A stretch of 64,000 nt of DNA from Xanthomonas indica (GTDB lineage Bacteria > Pseudomonadota > Gammaproteobacteria > Xanthomonadales > Xanthomonadaceae): NCBI RefSeq assembly GCF_040529045.1, contig NZ_CP131914.1:2154501-2218500 (forward strand). Reading direction: 5' to 3'. Below the pieces are notes generated by a model. That model did not search any database, was not told where the DNA came from, and saw only the letters and a list, made by a program, of their open reading frames with translations. Position numbers and translations under genes: made by a program. This document shows positions 8,259 through 16,218 of this stretch, one piece after another (the first letter of the stretch is position 1; every line of letters starts with the position of its first letter).

Positions 8259-8630
8259 TCAGGCGCGCTGGCGCCGCCACAGCACGAGTGCGGCGAGCAG
8301 CAGGACGATCTCGAACACGGCCAGGCCGGTCGTGGTCGGGCCCACCGGCCACAACCGCAGCAGGCTGGCGCTGCGGTAGAGCACGATGGGCACGTAGAAC
8401 GCCAGCGCCAGGAGCAGGCCGGTGCGCAGCTGCCCGGTGCGGGCGAAGTAGCCGAACAGGAAGGCCATGCCCAACTGCAGGCCGCCGTAGATGACCAGGT
8501 ATTCGGACTGGCCGGACCGGTCCAGGCCGACATAGCCCACCGCCGCGGCGGTCTGCGCCGGCAGCAGCGTGCACCAGACGGCGAGCAGCGCGTACAGCGC
8601 GGCGTTGAACCACAGATAGGCCTTGGCCAT
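8259..8630 (-). CDS. Small four-helix membrane protein, unknown function
   Basis: A 123-residue protein with four evenly spaced hydrophobic segments and a short basic tail (WRRQRA). The centre, EYLVIYGGLQLGMAFLFGYFAR, is reminiscent of DUF4345-type small membrane proteins, but I do not recognise it securely. ATG 8628-8630 follows no overlapping gene. It is encoded 58 bases upstream of the sigma factor on the same strand, so it may share its transcript. No function assigned. Confidence 0.7.
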   Translation of the reverse strand: MAKAYLWFNAALYALLAVWCTLLPAQTAAAVGYVGLDRSGQSEYLVIYGGLQLGMAFLFGYFARTGQLRTGLLLALAFYVPIVLYRSASLLRLWPVGPTTTGLAVFEIVLLLAALVLWRRQRA

Positions 8631-8718
8631 GGGGTGTCCTCGTCGATGCGCGGGCGATGCGCAGGCATGGTTGTAGCGGGTGCGGCGCGGGCCGGCGTGA
8701 ACGCGCTGGCGGCGCGGC

Positions 8719-9507
8719 TCAGCGCGCGCTGCATTGCGCGACCAACGGTTGCTGCAGCGCCTGCTCCCAGGCGCCGGCATCGGCCTGGCCGCGCAGGCGT
8801 TCGGGGAATTCGATGCGCACGGTCGGGTAGCGGCCGCGCGCGTCGCGGATGTTGCCGACGCCGCGGAACTCGAGCAGACGCCGGTCCTGGCGCGCGTAGG
8901 CGACGCTGAGGTCGGGCAGCAGCGTGCCGTACCAGGCGGCCAGGCTCAGGGTGTAGCGCTGCACCTCGGCATCGGCCGGGCCGGGCGTGATGCGGAAGTC
9001 GAGCGTGCGCAGTTCGCTGGGCAGCACGAAGGCGATACGCTGCGGCGCGCCGCTGCCCAGGCTGTCCCAGCGCTGGCGCAGGTAGGCGTCGAAGCCGGCG
9101 TCGATCACCTGCGCCTGGTCGCTCTTCGGCAACGGTGCGCGGCGCTCGGCCTGGCCTTTGGCCTGGCTGAACATCTCGCGCCCGCCGCCGCTGCGGCGCA
9201 CGCCCTCGCGGTAGCCGCTGCGCGCATCGACCAGCTCGAAGTCCGGCGCGGCGCTGCCGTCGTCCACGCGCTTGCGCGCGAATGCGGCGCCATCGGCGCA
9301 CTGGTACAGCACCAGGCGCGCACCATCCTCGCGCACCCAGTGGCTTTCGCGATACAGCACCTGCTTGCCGTCGGCGGCATAGGCGACGCCCTCGTAGTGC
9401 AGCATGGCCCTGGCCGGCGCCGCAGCGATCAGGGCGGCGATGCCGAGGGCCAGGGCCAGCGGCAGGTGCGGTCGGGAGAGTGGGAAGGCAGCGGTCGACG
9501 TCGGCAT
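8719..9507 (-). CDS. Exported protein of unknown function
   Basis: About 262 residues beginning with a clear signal peptide (basic start, hydrophobic LALALGIAALIAAA, then an Ala-x-Ala-like cleavage site before MLHYEG). The mature part has no motif I recognise; it contains ESHWVREDGARLVLYQC and a long polar C-terminal half with two cysteines (YQC and the final QCSAR) that could form a disulfide. ATG 9505-9507 places the signal peptide correctly; an upstream in-frame ATG at 9538-9540 would add eleven residues without improving it. Likely periplasmic. Confidence 0.72.
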   Translation of the reverse strand: MPTSTAAFPLSRPHLPLALALGIAALIAAAPARAMLHYEGVAYAADGKQVLYRESHWVREDGARLVLYQCADGAAFARKRVDDGSAAPDFELVDARSGYREGVRRSGGGREMFSQAKGQAERRAPLPKSDQAQVIDAGFDAYLRQRWDSLGSGAPQRIAFVLPSELRTLDFRITPGPADAEVQRYTLSLAAWYGTLLPDLSVAYARQDRRLLEFRGVGNIRDARGRYPTVRIEFPERLRGQADAGAWEQALQQPLVAQCSAR

Positions 9508-9598
9508 GCACGGCGCTCCGGTGGGATGACACCAGGACATACGCGGCCGGCGCCGATCCGGATGCGCCCGCCGTGGCGGCCGCGTTGCGGTGGCCGTC

Positions 9599-10009
9599 TC
9601 AGCGCAGGACGATGCAATCCACCGGGCAGGCCGGCAGGCACAGCGCGCAGCCGGTGCACAAGGGGGCCAGCACCGTGTGCATGTGCTTGGCGCCGCCGAC
9701 GATGGCGTCCACCGGGCAGGCCTGGATGCACTTGGTGCAGCCGATGCAGTCGGCCTCGACTACCCACGCCACCTGCGGCGGCGCATGCGTGCCGCGGCTG
9801 CGGTCGTAGGGCAGGGCAGGCACCCCGAGTACCCGCGCCAGGGCGCGCGCGCCTGCATCGCCGCCGGGCGGGCAGCGGTCCACCTGCGCCGTGCCGGCGG
9901 CCATCGCCTCGGCATAGGGGCGACAGCCGTCGAACCCGCACTGGCCGCATTGGGTCTGCGGTAGCAGGCGATCGAGGCGTTCGAGCAGGGCGTCGTGGGC
10001 GGGCGTCAT
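9599..10009 (-). CDS. rsxB: RsxB/RnfB-like ferredoxin
   Basis: A 136-residue iron-sulfur protein. C21, C24, C29 and C46 form the RnfB-type 4Fe-4S site; C88/C91/C94/C98 and C118/C121/C124/C128 form two classical ferredoxin clusters ending in CPVD. In Rnf/Rsx complexes RsxB passes electrons between the cytosolic and membrane subunits. Here the N-terminal membrane anchor of RnfB is missing and no other rnf/rsx gene is visible, so it probably works as a soluble ferredoxin. Short standalone versions annotated RsxB are, as I recall, usual in xanthomonads. Confidence 0.85.
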   Translation of the reverse strand: MTPAHDALLERLDRLLPQTQCGQCGFDGCRPYAEAMAAGTAQVDRCPPGGDAGARALARVLGVPALPYDRSRGTHAPPQVAWVVEADCIGCTKCIQACPVDAIVGGAKHMHTVLAPLCTGCALCLPACPVDCIVLR

Positions 10010-10290
10010 GGTGGGGGCGGCGCGCGGCAGCGCACGGCGTGGAGCAGGAGCGAAGAAACGGGAACGCCGGCGTGGGCGGCCGGCACAGTGTAGCGCGGCG
10101 TCCGTTGCGGCCCGCCCTGGGGGGCGCCGTGGGTATCGATCGCGATCTGGATCGCAGTGCCTGGCTCCCGCTGGCCCTGCACGCGCTGCGATCGCGCGGT
10201 GGCGTCTAGGCGCCGCTTCGTGCCGCCGCTGCGGCCACGCGCCGCGCCACGGAGGGCGTGCACGGCGGGGTCTCGTGCCGCGTCATCGGC

Positions 10291-10893
10291 TCAGGCGATC
10301 CGGCGCCCGCGGTACCAGCGCTCGTGCGCCAGCGCCAGCATCGGCCGGTCCTCGCGGCTGTCGCCGTAGGCATAGATGCGCTGATAGGCGCCGAGGTCGT
10401 AGTGCATGCGGATCAGCGCCGCCTTGCGCGGCCCGCAATCGCCGTGGCGATAGCGTCCGGTCAGGCGTCCGTCCTGCACATCCAGGCGGTTGCAGATCAC
10501 GTGCAGCCCATGTTGCGTGCACCAGGGCCGCAGATACAGGTCCAGCGAGCCGGACACCACCGCCACGGCGTGCCCTTGGGCCTGATGCCAGGCGATCCGC
10601 TGCAGCATGTCCGGTCGCAGCACCAATGGCAGCGCCTCCTGCGCATAGTGTTCGGCCTGGCGGGCGATGTCCTCTGCATCGCGTCCGGCGAACACCAGCC
10701 GGGTGACCCGCGTGCGCAACGCCGCCGCCGACACCAGGCCCAGCCGGTAGCCGGCCAGCCAGGGTCCGACCGTCCAGCGCGCAGTCGCCTGTTGCGCCGG
10801 CGTCGCCACACGGCGCAGGAACCCCGAATAGGTATCGGTGGTGGTGACCGTGTGGTCGAAGTCGAAAAGCGCGAGGGATTGGGGATTCGGCAT
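10291..10893 (-). CDS. HAD-IB family phosphatase
   Basis: A 200-residue hydrolase of the haloacid dehalogenase superfamily. Motif I is FDFDHT (10-15) with nucleophile D11 and general acid D13, motif II is VVSGS, and motif IV is YGDSREDRPML. These are typical of the IB subfamily (SerB-like and lysophospholipid/phosphate-ester phosphatases). Substrate unknown. The first six codons lie inside a repeat arm: MPNPQS is translated from a CCCCAATCCC-type unit, so the true start is uncertain, although an ATG (10891-10893) is present and motif I sits at a normal distance from it. Confidence 0.85.
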   Translation of the reverse strand: MPNPQSLALFDFDHTVTTTDTYSGFLRRVATPAQQATARWTVGPWLAGYRLGLVSAAALRTRVTRLVFAGRDAEDIARQAEHYAQEALPLVLRPDMLQRIAWHQAQGHAVAVVSGSLDLYLRPWCTQHGLHVICNRLDVQDGRLTGRYRHGDCGPRKAALIRMHYDLGAYQRIYAYGDSREDRPMLALAHERWYRGRRIA

Positions 10894-10973
10894 TGGGGAT
10901 TCGTCACCGCGTCATGGACCCATCGGCGCCGAGAGTGGCTCAACCAATCCCAATCCCGACTCCCCAATCCCGG
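10875..10973. repeat. Inverted pair of GGGATT-type repeat arms (HAD/metG gap)
   Basis: The left arm (10875-10902) is built of GGGATTnGG-like units; the right arm (10944-10973) carries the complementary CCAATCCC units. Transcribed, they could pair around a loop of about 40 bases. The left arm overlaps the start of the HAD phosphatase gene and the right arm ends two bases before the metG stop. Confidence 0.7.
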
Positions 10974-10975
10974 CC

Positions 10976-13039
10976 TTACCGCACCGGCATGCCCGGCTGC
11001 GCGCCGCTGTCGGCGTCGAGCAGGGCCAGGGCGCCGCCGTCGAAGCCGGCCGACAGGATCATGCCTTCGCTGAGGCCGAAGCGCATCTTGCGCGGGGCCA
11101 GGTTGGCGATGAACACCACGTTGCGGCCGACCAGCTTCTCCGGTTCGCCGTAGCTGCCGCGGATGCCAGAGAAGATCTGCCGCTTGCCCAGCTCGCCGGC
11201 GTCCAGTTCGAAGCGCAGCAGCTTGTCCGATCCTTCGACGAACTCGCAGGCCAGCACCTTGCCGATGCGCAGGTCGAGCTTGGCGAAGTCGTCGATGCCG
11301 ATGACGCCGGGAGTGGGGAGGGGGGATTGCGGGTTCGTCACTGCCTTCGCCTCCTGCTTGGCGGCGGGGGCCGCGGCGGCGGGAGCGGGGGCGAGGGTGT
11401 CCTTGGAGGCGTCGGTCATGGCGTCGAGCAGCTTTGGGTCGATACGGGTGAACAGGGGGGCGTAGGGCTGGATCACGTGCGCCAGCAGCGGCGCCTGCAG
11501 GTCGTCCCAGGCGCCGAGCGGCGCCGACAGGAACGCCTCGGCCTCGGCGCAGGTGCGCGGCAGCACCGGCTTGAGCGCGGCGGCCAGCACGCGGAACAGG
11601 TTCAGGCCATGCGTGCACACGGCCTGCAGTTGCGCCTCGGCGCCGTCCTGCTTGGCCAGCACCCAGGGCTTGTGTTCGTCGATGTACTTGTTGGCCTCGT
11701 CGGCCAGGGCCATGGTCTGGCGGATCGCGCTGGCCGGGTCGTTGCGCTCGTAGGCCTCGCGGATCGGCGCCAGGGCGGCGACGAAGCGCGCGTACTGCGC
11801 CGGGTCCGGCAGCGCGTCGGCGAGCGTGCCGCCGAAGCGCTTGTCGATGAAGCCGGCGCAGCGGCTGGCCAGGTTGACGAACTTGCCGACCAGGTCCGCA
11901 TTGACCCGCGCCACGAAGTCGCCCAGGTTCAGGTCCAGATCGTCGACGCCACCGGAGGACTTGGCCGCGAAGTAGTAGCGCAGCGCTTCCGGCTCCAGGC
12001 CCACGTCCAGGTAGGTGCGAGCCATGACGAAGGTGCCGCGCGACTTGGACATCTTGGCGCCGTCCACCGTCAGGTAGCCGTTGACGTGCAGCCGGGTCGG
12101 CGCGCGGTGGCCGGTGCCGTGCAGCACCGCCGGCCAGAACAGGCCGTGGAAGTTGACGATGTCCTTGCCGATGAAGTGGTGCAGCTCGGTGGCGGTGCCG
12201 GCGGCCAGGTGCGGCGCGAACGCTTCGCCCAGGCTTGCGCACAGGGTCTGGAAGCTGCTCAGGTAGCCGATCGGCGCATCCAGCCACACGTAGAAATACT
12301 TGCCCGGCTGGCCGGGGATCTGGAAGCCGAAGTAGGGCGCGTCGCGGGAGATGTCCCAGGCGCGCAGGCCGCCTTCGCTGTCCAGCCATTCCATCAGCTT
12401 GGCCTTGACCCCGGGCAGGGCCACGTCGCCGGCCAGCCACTGCCGCAGGAAGCCGTCGAAGCGGCCGACCTCGAAGAAGAAGTGCTCCGAATCGCGCAGC
12501 TCCGGCGTGGCGCCGGAGATCACCGACTTGGGCTCCTTCAGTTCGGTCGGGGAATAGGTGGCGCCGCAGACCTCGCAGTTGTCGCCGTACTGGTCGGCGC
12601 TGCCGCAGTTCGGGCAGATGCCCTTGATGTAGCGGTCGGGCAGGAACATGCCCTTGGCCGGATCGTAGAACTGCGCCACCGAGCGCCGCGCGATGTGGCC
12701 GCCGGCATCGAGCTTGGCGTAGAACGCCTCGGTCAGGGCACGGTTGGCGTCCGAGTTGGTGGAGTCGTAATGGTCGAAGGCCACGCCGAACGCGGCGAAA
12801 TCGCGCTCGTGGCTGGCCTGGATGGCGGCGATGAAGTCTTCCGGGGTGACCCCGGCCTTCTCCGCGGCCAGCATGATCGGCGTGCCGTGGGTGTCGTCGG
12901 CGCACACGAACCAGGTGCGGTCGCCGCGCAGCCGCCGCGCGCGCACCCAGATGTCGGCCTGGATGTAGCCGACCAGATGCCCCAGGTGCAGCGGTCCGTT
13001 GGCATAGGGCAGGGCGGTGGTGACGAGGGCGGTGGTCAT
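10976..13039 (-). CDS. metG: Methionyl-tRNA synthetase
   Basis: A 687-residue class I synthetase charging tRNA-Met. Visible are the HLGH signature (18-21), a zinc-knuckle region with CPNCG and CEVCG, and KMSKS in the loop after NGYLTVDGA. The C-terminal 100 residues, from IDDFAKLDLRIGKVL, form the EMAP-II-like tRNA-binding and dimerisation domain seen in E. coli MetRS. The linker before this domain is Ala-rich and includes TNPQSPLPTPG, which is encoded by a stray intergenic-repeat arm (11310-11337). Start ATG 13037-13039; the protein begins directly with the Rossmann strand TTALPYANG, as in the family. Confidence 0.97.
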   Translation of the reverse strand: MTTALVTTALPYANGPLHLGHLVGYIQADIWVRARRLRGDRTWFVCADDTHGTPIMLAAEKAGVTPEDFIAAIQASHERDFAAFGVAFDHYDSTNSDANRALTEAFYAKLDAGGHIARRSVAQFYDPAKGMFLPDRYIKGICPNCGSADQYGDNCEVCGATYSPTELKEPKSVISGATPELRDSEHFFFEVGRFDGFLRQWLAGDVALPGVKAKLMEWLDSEGGLRAWDISRDAPYFGFQIPGQPGKYFYVWLDAPIGYLSSFQTLCASLGEAFAPHLAAGTATELHHFIGKDIVNFHGLFWPAVLHGTGHRAPTRLHVNGYLTVDGAKMSKSRGTFVMARTYLDVGLEPEALRYYFAAKSSGGVDDLDLNLGDFVARVNADLVGKFVNLASRCAGFIDKRFGGTLADALPDPAQYARFVAALAPIREAYERNDPASAIRQTMALADEANKYIDEHKPWVLAKQDGAEAQLQAVCTHGLNLFRVLAAALKPVLPRTCAEAEAFLSAPLGAWDDLQAPLLAHVIQPYAPLFTRIDPKLLDAMTDASKDTLAPAPAAAAPAAKQEAKAVTNPQSPLPTPGVIGIDDFAKLDLRIGKVLACEFVEGSDKLLRFELDAGELGKRQIFSGIRGSYGEPEKLVGRNVVFIANLAPRKMRFGLSEGMILSAGFDGGALALLDADSGAQPGMPVR
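11310..11337. repeat. Single repeat arm inside metG
   Basis: A GGAGTGGGGAGG...GATTGCGGG segment of the same family as the intergenic arms lies in frame within metG, in the linker before the tRNA-binding domain. It adds residues such as TNPQSPLPTPG. No inverted partner is close by, unlike the other copies. Confidence 0.6.
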
Positions 13040-13082
13040 GGCGGCCGGCGTTTCTGGGGGCCGGGGATTATTGCATGGAGCC

Positions 13083-13265
13083 GGGATTGGGGAATTGGGA
13101 ATGGGGAATCGCAGGAGCGGTGGCCTGCGATCTGATGGGCCACGAAAAAGGCGACCCGATGGCCCACGAAAAAGGCGCCTTTGCAGGCGCCTTGTCGGAG
13201 TTGGGTGGTCTCAGGCCGACAGATGCCGCTTTTACGATTCCCGATTCTCCACTCCCGATTCCCGG
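13083..13265. repeat. Inverted pair of GGGAATnGGG repeat arms (metG/DUF2147 gap)
   Basis: The left arm (13083-13112) reads in GGGATT/GGGAAT units and the right arm (13236-13265) in complementary GATTCCCGATT units, separated by about 120 bases that include a rho-independent terminator. The right arm stops three bases before the DUF2147 stop codon. Same family as the arms near 10.9, 30.3, 40.1 and 45.8 kb. Confidence 0.7.
13172..13193 (-). terminator. Rho-independent terminator of the DUF2147 gene
   Basis: AAGGCGCC and GGCGCCTT form an 8-bp stem with a 6-base loop; read on the minus strand the stem runs into TTTTTCG. It lies about 75 bases past the DUF2147 stop, inside the repeat-flanked gap. 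Confidence 0.8.
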
Positions 13266-13268
13266 CTT

Positions 13269-13721
13269 CTACTCCCTGATCCAGGTCTGCGTCCGGCCCA
13301 GGGCCTCGATGCCGATGTAGCCGCGCATCTGCAGCTTCTTGCCGCCGTCGGTCAGGGTGACCTTGGCCTTGTAGGTCTTGCCCTTGGCCGGGTCCAGCAC
13401 CGAGCCGCCGTCCCACACCGCCGTGCCGTCGGGCTTGAGGCCCCACAGGATGGTCATGCCCTTGATCGGCTTGCCCTTGCGCTCGCCGTCGCACTTGTCG
13501 CACATCGGGTTGGGGCCGTGGTTGGACTGCAGGATCTCCACCACCTTGCCGCTCAGCGTGCCGTTGGCAGCCTGTTCGATCTGCACGATCGACTTGGGCT
13601 TGCCGGTTTCGTCGTCGATGGTCTGCCAGCGGCCGACCGGCGTGGTGTCGGCGGCGTGCGCCATGAATGCCGCCGCGCTCAGCGGCAGGGCCAGCATCAG
13701 GGTCTTGAAGCTCGTGCGCAT
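13269..13721 (-). CDS. DUF2147 domain periplasmic protein
   Basis: A 150-residue protein with a Sec signal peptide ending at AHA-AD. The mature part matches DUF2147: GRWQTIDDETGKPKSIV, the CDKCDGERKGKPI cysteine segment and GMTILWGLK. DUF2147 proteins are small lipocalin-like secreted proteins of unknown role. A strong Shine-Dalgarno (GGGAGGGG) precedes ATG 13719-13721, which decides this start over an upstream in-frame ATG. A terminator follows downstream, so the gene is probably monocistronic. Confidence 0.88.
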   Translation of the reverse strand: MRTSFKTLMLALPLSAAAFMAHAADTTPVGRWQTIDDETGKPKSIVQIEQAANGTLSGKVVEILQSNHGPNPMCDKCDGERKGKPIKGMTILWGLKPDGTAVWDGGSVLDPAKGKTYKAKVTLTDGGKKLQMRGYIGIEALGRTQTWIRE

Positions 13722-13847
13722 GTTCCCCTCCCGAGGGATGTCCGGTGCGGCCGGCGCGATGCCGGCCTGATCCGACTGTATACCCAAGCGTATGGTGCTG
13801 GGAATCCGCACTGCGGCATGCGGTTCAGCGTGACCGCCGGCATGCGT

Positions 13848-14249
13848 TCAGCCGCTCTCGTACAGTTCCAGCGGCAGGTCGTCGGGGTCGGCGAAGAAGG
13901 TGAAGCGGTGGCCGGTGTACTCGTCCACGCGGATCGGTTCGACCGTCACGCCGTGCGTCTGCAGGTGTGCGACCGCCGCATCGAGGTCGCGCACGCGCAG
14001 CGCCAGGTGGCGCAGCCCGCAGGCTTCCGGGCGGCTCGGCCGCGGCGGCGGTGCGGGGAACGAGAACAGTTCGAGTTGGCTGCCGTCGGGCAGGGCCAGA
14101 TCCAGCTTCCAGGAGTCGCGCGCGTCGCGGTAGACCTCGGCGATCACCGGCAGGCCGAGGATGCGGCAATAGAAGTCCTTGGAGCGCGCGTAGTCGGAGG
14201 CGATGATCGCCACGTGGTGCAGGCCGTCGAGGGTCAGCGGTGACGTCAT
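13848..14249 (-). CDS. VOC family protein (glyoxalase I-like)
   Basis: A 133-residue single-domain protein of the vicinal-oxygen-chelate fold, with LDGLHHVAIIASDY (first metal His), a central ELFSFP strand, GLRHLALRV (second His) and PLELYESG (C-terminal metal Glu). The layout matches the GloA2/YaeR-like group, with one metal site per dimer interface; the actual substrate is unknown. Start taken as ATG 14247-14249; an ATG at 14265-14267 would add six residues. It is divergent from mmuM. Confidence 0.88.
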   Translation of the reverse strand: MTSPLTLDGLHHVAIIASDYARSKDFYCRILGLPVIAEVYRDARDSWKLDLALPDGSQLELFSFPAPPPRPSRPEACGLRHLALRVRDLDAAVAHLQTHGVTVEPIRVDEYTGHRFTFFADPDDLPLELYESG

Positions 14250-14435
14250 CGCGGCGCGCTCGGGCATTGGGCGTGGGCGAGGGCGGCAGTGCGCGCCTGC
14301 GGCGCGGCGGTGGCGACAGTGCGGTCGCGCGTCGTCAGTAATCGAGCGAATAGCATGGAGGCAGCATAGCGCAGCGTCGCGACCACACCGCCGCCGTCTG
14401 CGACACTGCGCATTCCGTCGCTGCGAGGCCGCGCC

Positions 14436-15374
14436 ATGCCGCACAACCCGCTCGCCGCGCTGCTGGCCGAGGACCGCTGCCTGGTGCTCGACGGCGCGCT
14501 GGCCACCGAACTGGAACGGCGCGGCTGCGATCTCGCCGATCCGCTGTGGTCGGCGAAGATCCTGCTGGAGCAGCCGCAGCTGATCCGCCAGGTGCACCAG
14601 GACTATTTCGCCGCCGGTGCGCAGTGCGCGATCACCGCCAGCTACCAGGCCACGCCGCAGGGCTTTGCCGCGCGTGGCATCGACCTGGCGCAAGCGCAGC
14701 GCTTGATCGCGCGCAGCGTCGAACTGGCGCAGCAGGCGCGGGAGGTCCATCTCGGGCTGCATCCGCAGGCGGGGACCTTGCTGGTGGCCGGCTCGGTCGG
14801 TCCGTATGGCGCCTTCCTGGCCAATGGCGCGGAGTATCGCGGCGACTACGTGCTGGCACCGGCACGGATGCGCGCGTTCCACCATCCGCGCATCGCCGCG
14901 TTGGTGGAGGCGGGCGTGGACCTGCTGGCCTGCGAAACGCAGCCGTCGCTGGCGGAAATGGCGGCGTTGCTGGAAGTGATAGAGGCGTTCCCGCAGACCG
15001 TCGCCTGGTTCGCCTGCACGCTGCGCGATGCGATGCACCTCAGCGACGGCACGCCGTGGCGCGACGTGGTGGCCTTGCTCGACGGCCATCCGCAGGTGGT
15101 CGCGCTGGGCGTCAACTGCGTCGCCCCGTCGCTGTCCACCGCGGCGTTGCGCCATCTGGCGACACTGACCCGGTTGCCTTTGGTGGTGTATCCGAACGCG
15201 GGCGAGCGCTACGACGCCGACCGCAAATGCTGGCAGGCCGACGGTGCCGATGCCGGCACCCTGGCCGATCACCTCGATGCCTGGCGTGCGGCCGGTGCCC
15301 GCCTGATCGGCGGTTGCTGCCGCACCACACCGCAGGACATCGCGCAGCTGGCGCGGCGGCTGGCAGCGGCGTAG
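14436..15374 (+). CDS. mmuM: Homocysteine S-methyltransferase
   Basis: A 312-residue enzyme converting homocysteine to methionine with S-methylmethionine or SAM as methyl donor. The zinc/thiol-binding cysteines are visible in GVNCVAPS and the C-terminal GGCCRTTP pair, and the start LVLDGALATELERRG is typical of the family. S-methylmethionine is abundant in plants, so the gene suits a plant-associated bacterium. No permease (mmuP) is adjacent. No SAM or homocysteine riboswitch was evident in the short leader. ATG 14436. Confidence 0.95.
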   Translation: MPHNPLAALLAEDRCLVLDGALATELERRGCDLADPLWSAKILLEQPQLIRQVHQDYFAAGAQCAITASYQATPQGFAARGIDLAQAQRLIARSVELAQQAREVHLGLHPQAGTLLVAGSVGPYGAFLANGAEYRGDYVLAPARMRAFHHPRIAALVEAGVDLLACETQPSLAEMAALLEVIEAFPQTVAWFACTLRDAMHLSDGTPWRDVVALLDGHPQVVALGVNCVAPSLSTAALRHLATLTRLPLVVYPNAGERYDADRKCWQADGADAGTLADHLDAWRAAGARLIGGCCRTTPQDIAQLARRLAAA

Positions 15375-15464
15375 AAAGGAGGCGGGTCGCTTGCACTCTG
15401 CAGCACGACGTCTTCGCCGGCGATGGTCCAGCGGATGCCGGGGCCGACCAGCCGTCTTGGGCTG

Positions 15465-16080
15465 TGTGGGAGGGACTTCAGTCCCGACGCGTTGAAGTGA
15501 ACGGCGTCGGGACTGAAGTCCCTCCCACAAGGGGTTCATGCTCGCCCCATGCCCTGATGGAACTGGCGTGCTATCCGCACCGAGTGGAATGGGGGCAACG
15601 GGAGGGCGATGACACCAAACGAACGTCGTTGCAGCTCCTGCTGCCGTCGCGGTGCGATTGCAGTAGCTCGGCATGCCGGGGATTGCACTGTGGGAGGGAC
15701 TTCAGTCCCGACGCGTTGCAGTGAAAGGCGTCGGGACTGAAGTCCCTCCCACAAGGGGGGCATGCGCGCCGAATACCCTGATGGAACTGGCCTGCTATCC
15801 GCACCGAGTGGGATGGGCGCAACGGGAGGGCGATGGCACCAAGGGAACGTCGTTGCAGTTCCCATCGCTGTCGCGGCGCGATTGCAGTAGCTCGGCATGC
15901 CGGGAATTGCACTGTGGGAGGGACTTCAGTCCCGACGCGTTGCAGTGAACGGCGTCGGGACTGAAGTCCCTCCCACAAGGGGGGCGTGCGCAGCCAATGC
16001 CCTGATGGACTGGCCTGCTATCCGCACCGAGTGCGATGAGCACAAAGGCAGGGCGATGGTGCTGCCGCCGATGCGGCCTT
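15465..16080. repeat. Tandem array: 224-bp unit, two full copies and one partial
   Basis: Copies start at 15465, 15689 and 15913, an exact 224-base period; the third fades after about 168 bases. Each begins with an inverted REP pair (GGAGGGACTTCAGTCCC ... GGGACTGAAGTCCCTCC) followed by about 155 bases of unique-looking spacer that is also repeated, with scattered substitutions. No gene is supported here; short open frames (WEGLQSRR, GTEVPPT) are translations of the REP. Together with 15375-15464, where I see nothing, it fills the mmuM/DUF885 gap. Confidence 0.9.
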
Positions 16081-16149
16081 TGTGGGAGCGGCTTCAGCCG
16101 CGACCGGGCTTTACCAGGCATGTCCGGTCGCGGCTGAAGCCGCTCCTAC
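16081..16149. repeat. REP palindrome, GGAGCGGCTTCAGCCGC type
   Basis: GGAGCGGCTTCAGCCGCGACC and its inverse flank a short CTTTACCAGG loop, so the element can fold into a cruciform or a stable RNA hairpin. It directly follows the 224-bp array and lies about 70 bases beyond the DUF885 stop. Confidence 0.85.
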
Positions 16150-16218
16150 GAGAGATTTTGCGACATTCGGGATCTTGCGACATCGGGCCGCATGCTCCGC
16201 GCGTGCGGCCTCGCCCAC

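Noticed and set aside
14250-14435. SAM or homocysteine riboswitch upstream of mmuM
   Set aside because: The leader is short and I could not find the conserved core of any methionine-related riboswitch.
15465-16080. CRISPR-like appearance of regularly spaced repeats
   Set aside because: The spacers are repeated too, the period is 224 bases, the repeats are REP palindromes, and no cas gene is near.
15536-16121. Short frames encoding WEGLQSRR and GTEVPPT peptides
   Set aside because: They translate the REP palindromes themselves and recur wherever the REP occurs (also near 50.9 and 54 kb), so they are not genes.
16081-16149. Rho-independent terminator for the DUF885 gene
   Set aside because: The palindrome belongs to the REP family found at several unrelated places and has no U-tract.
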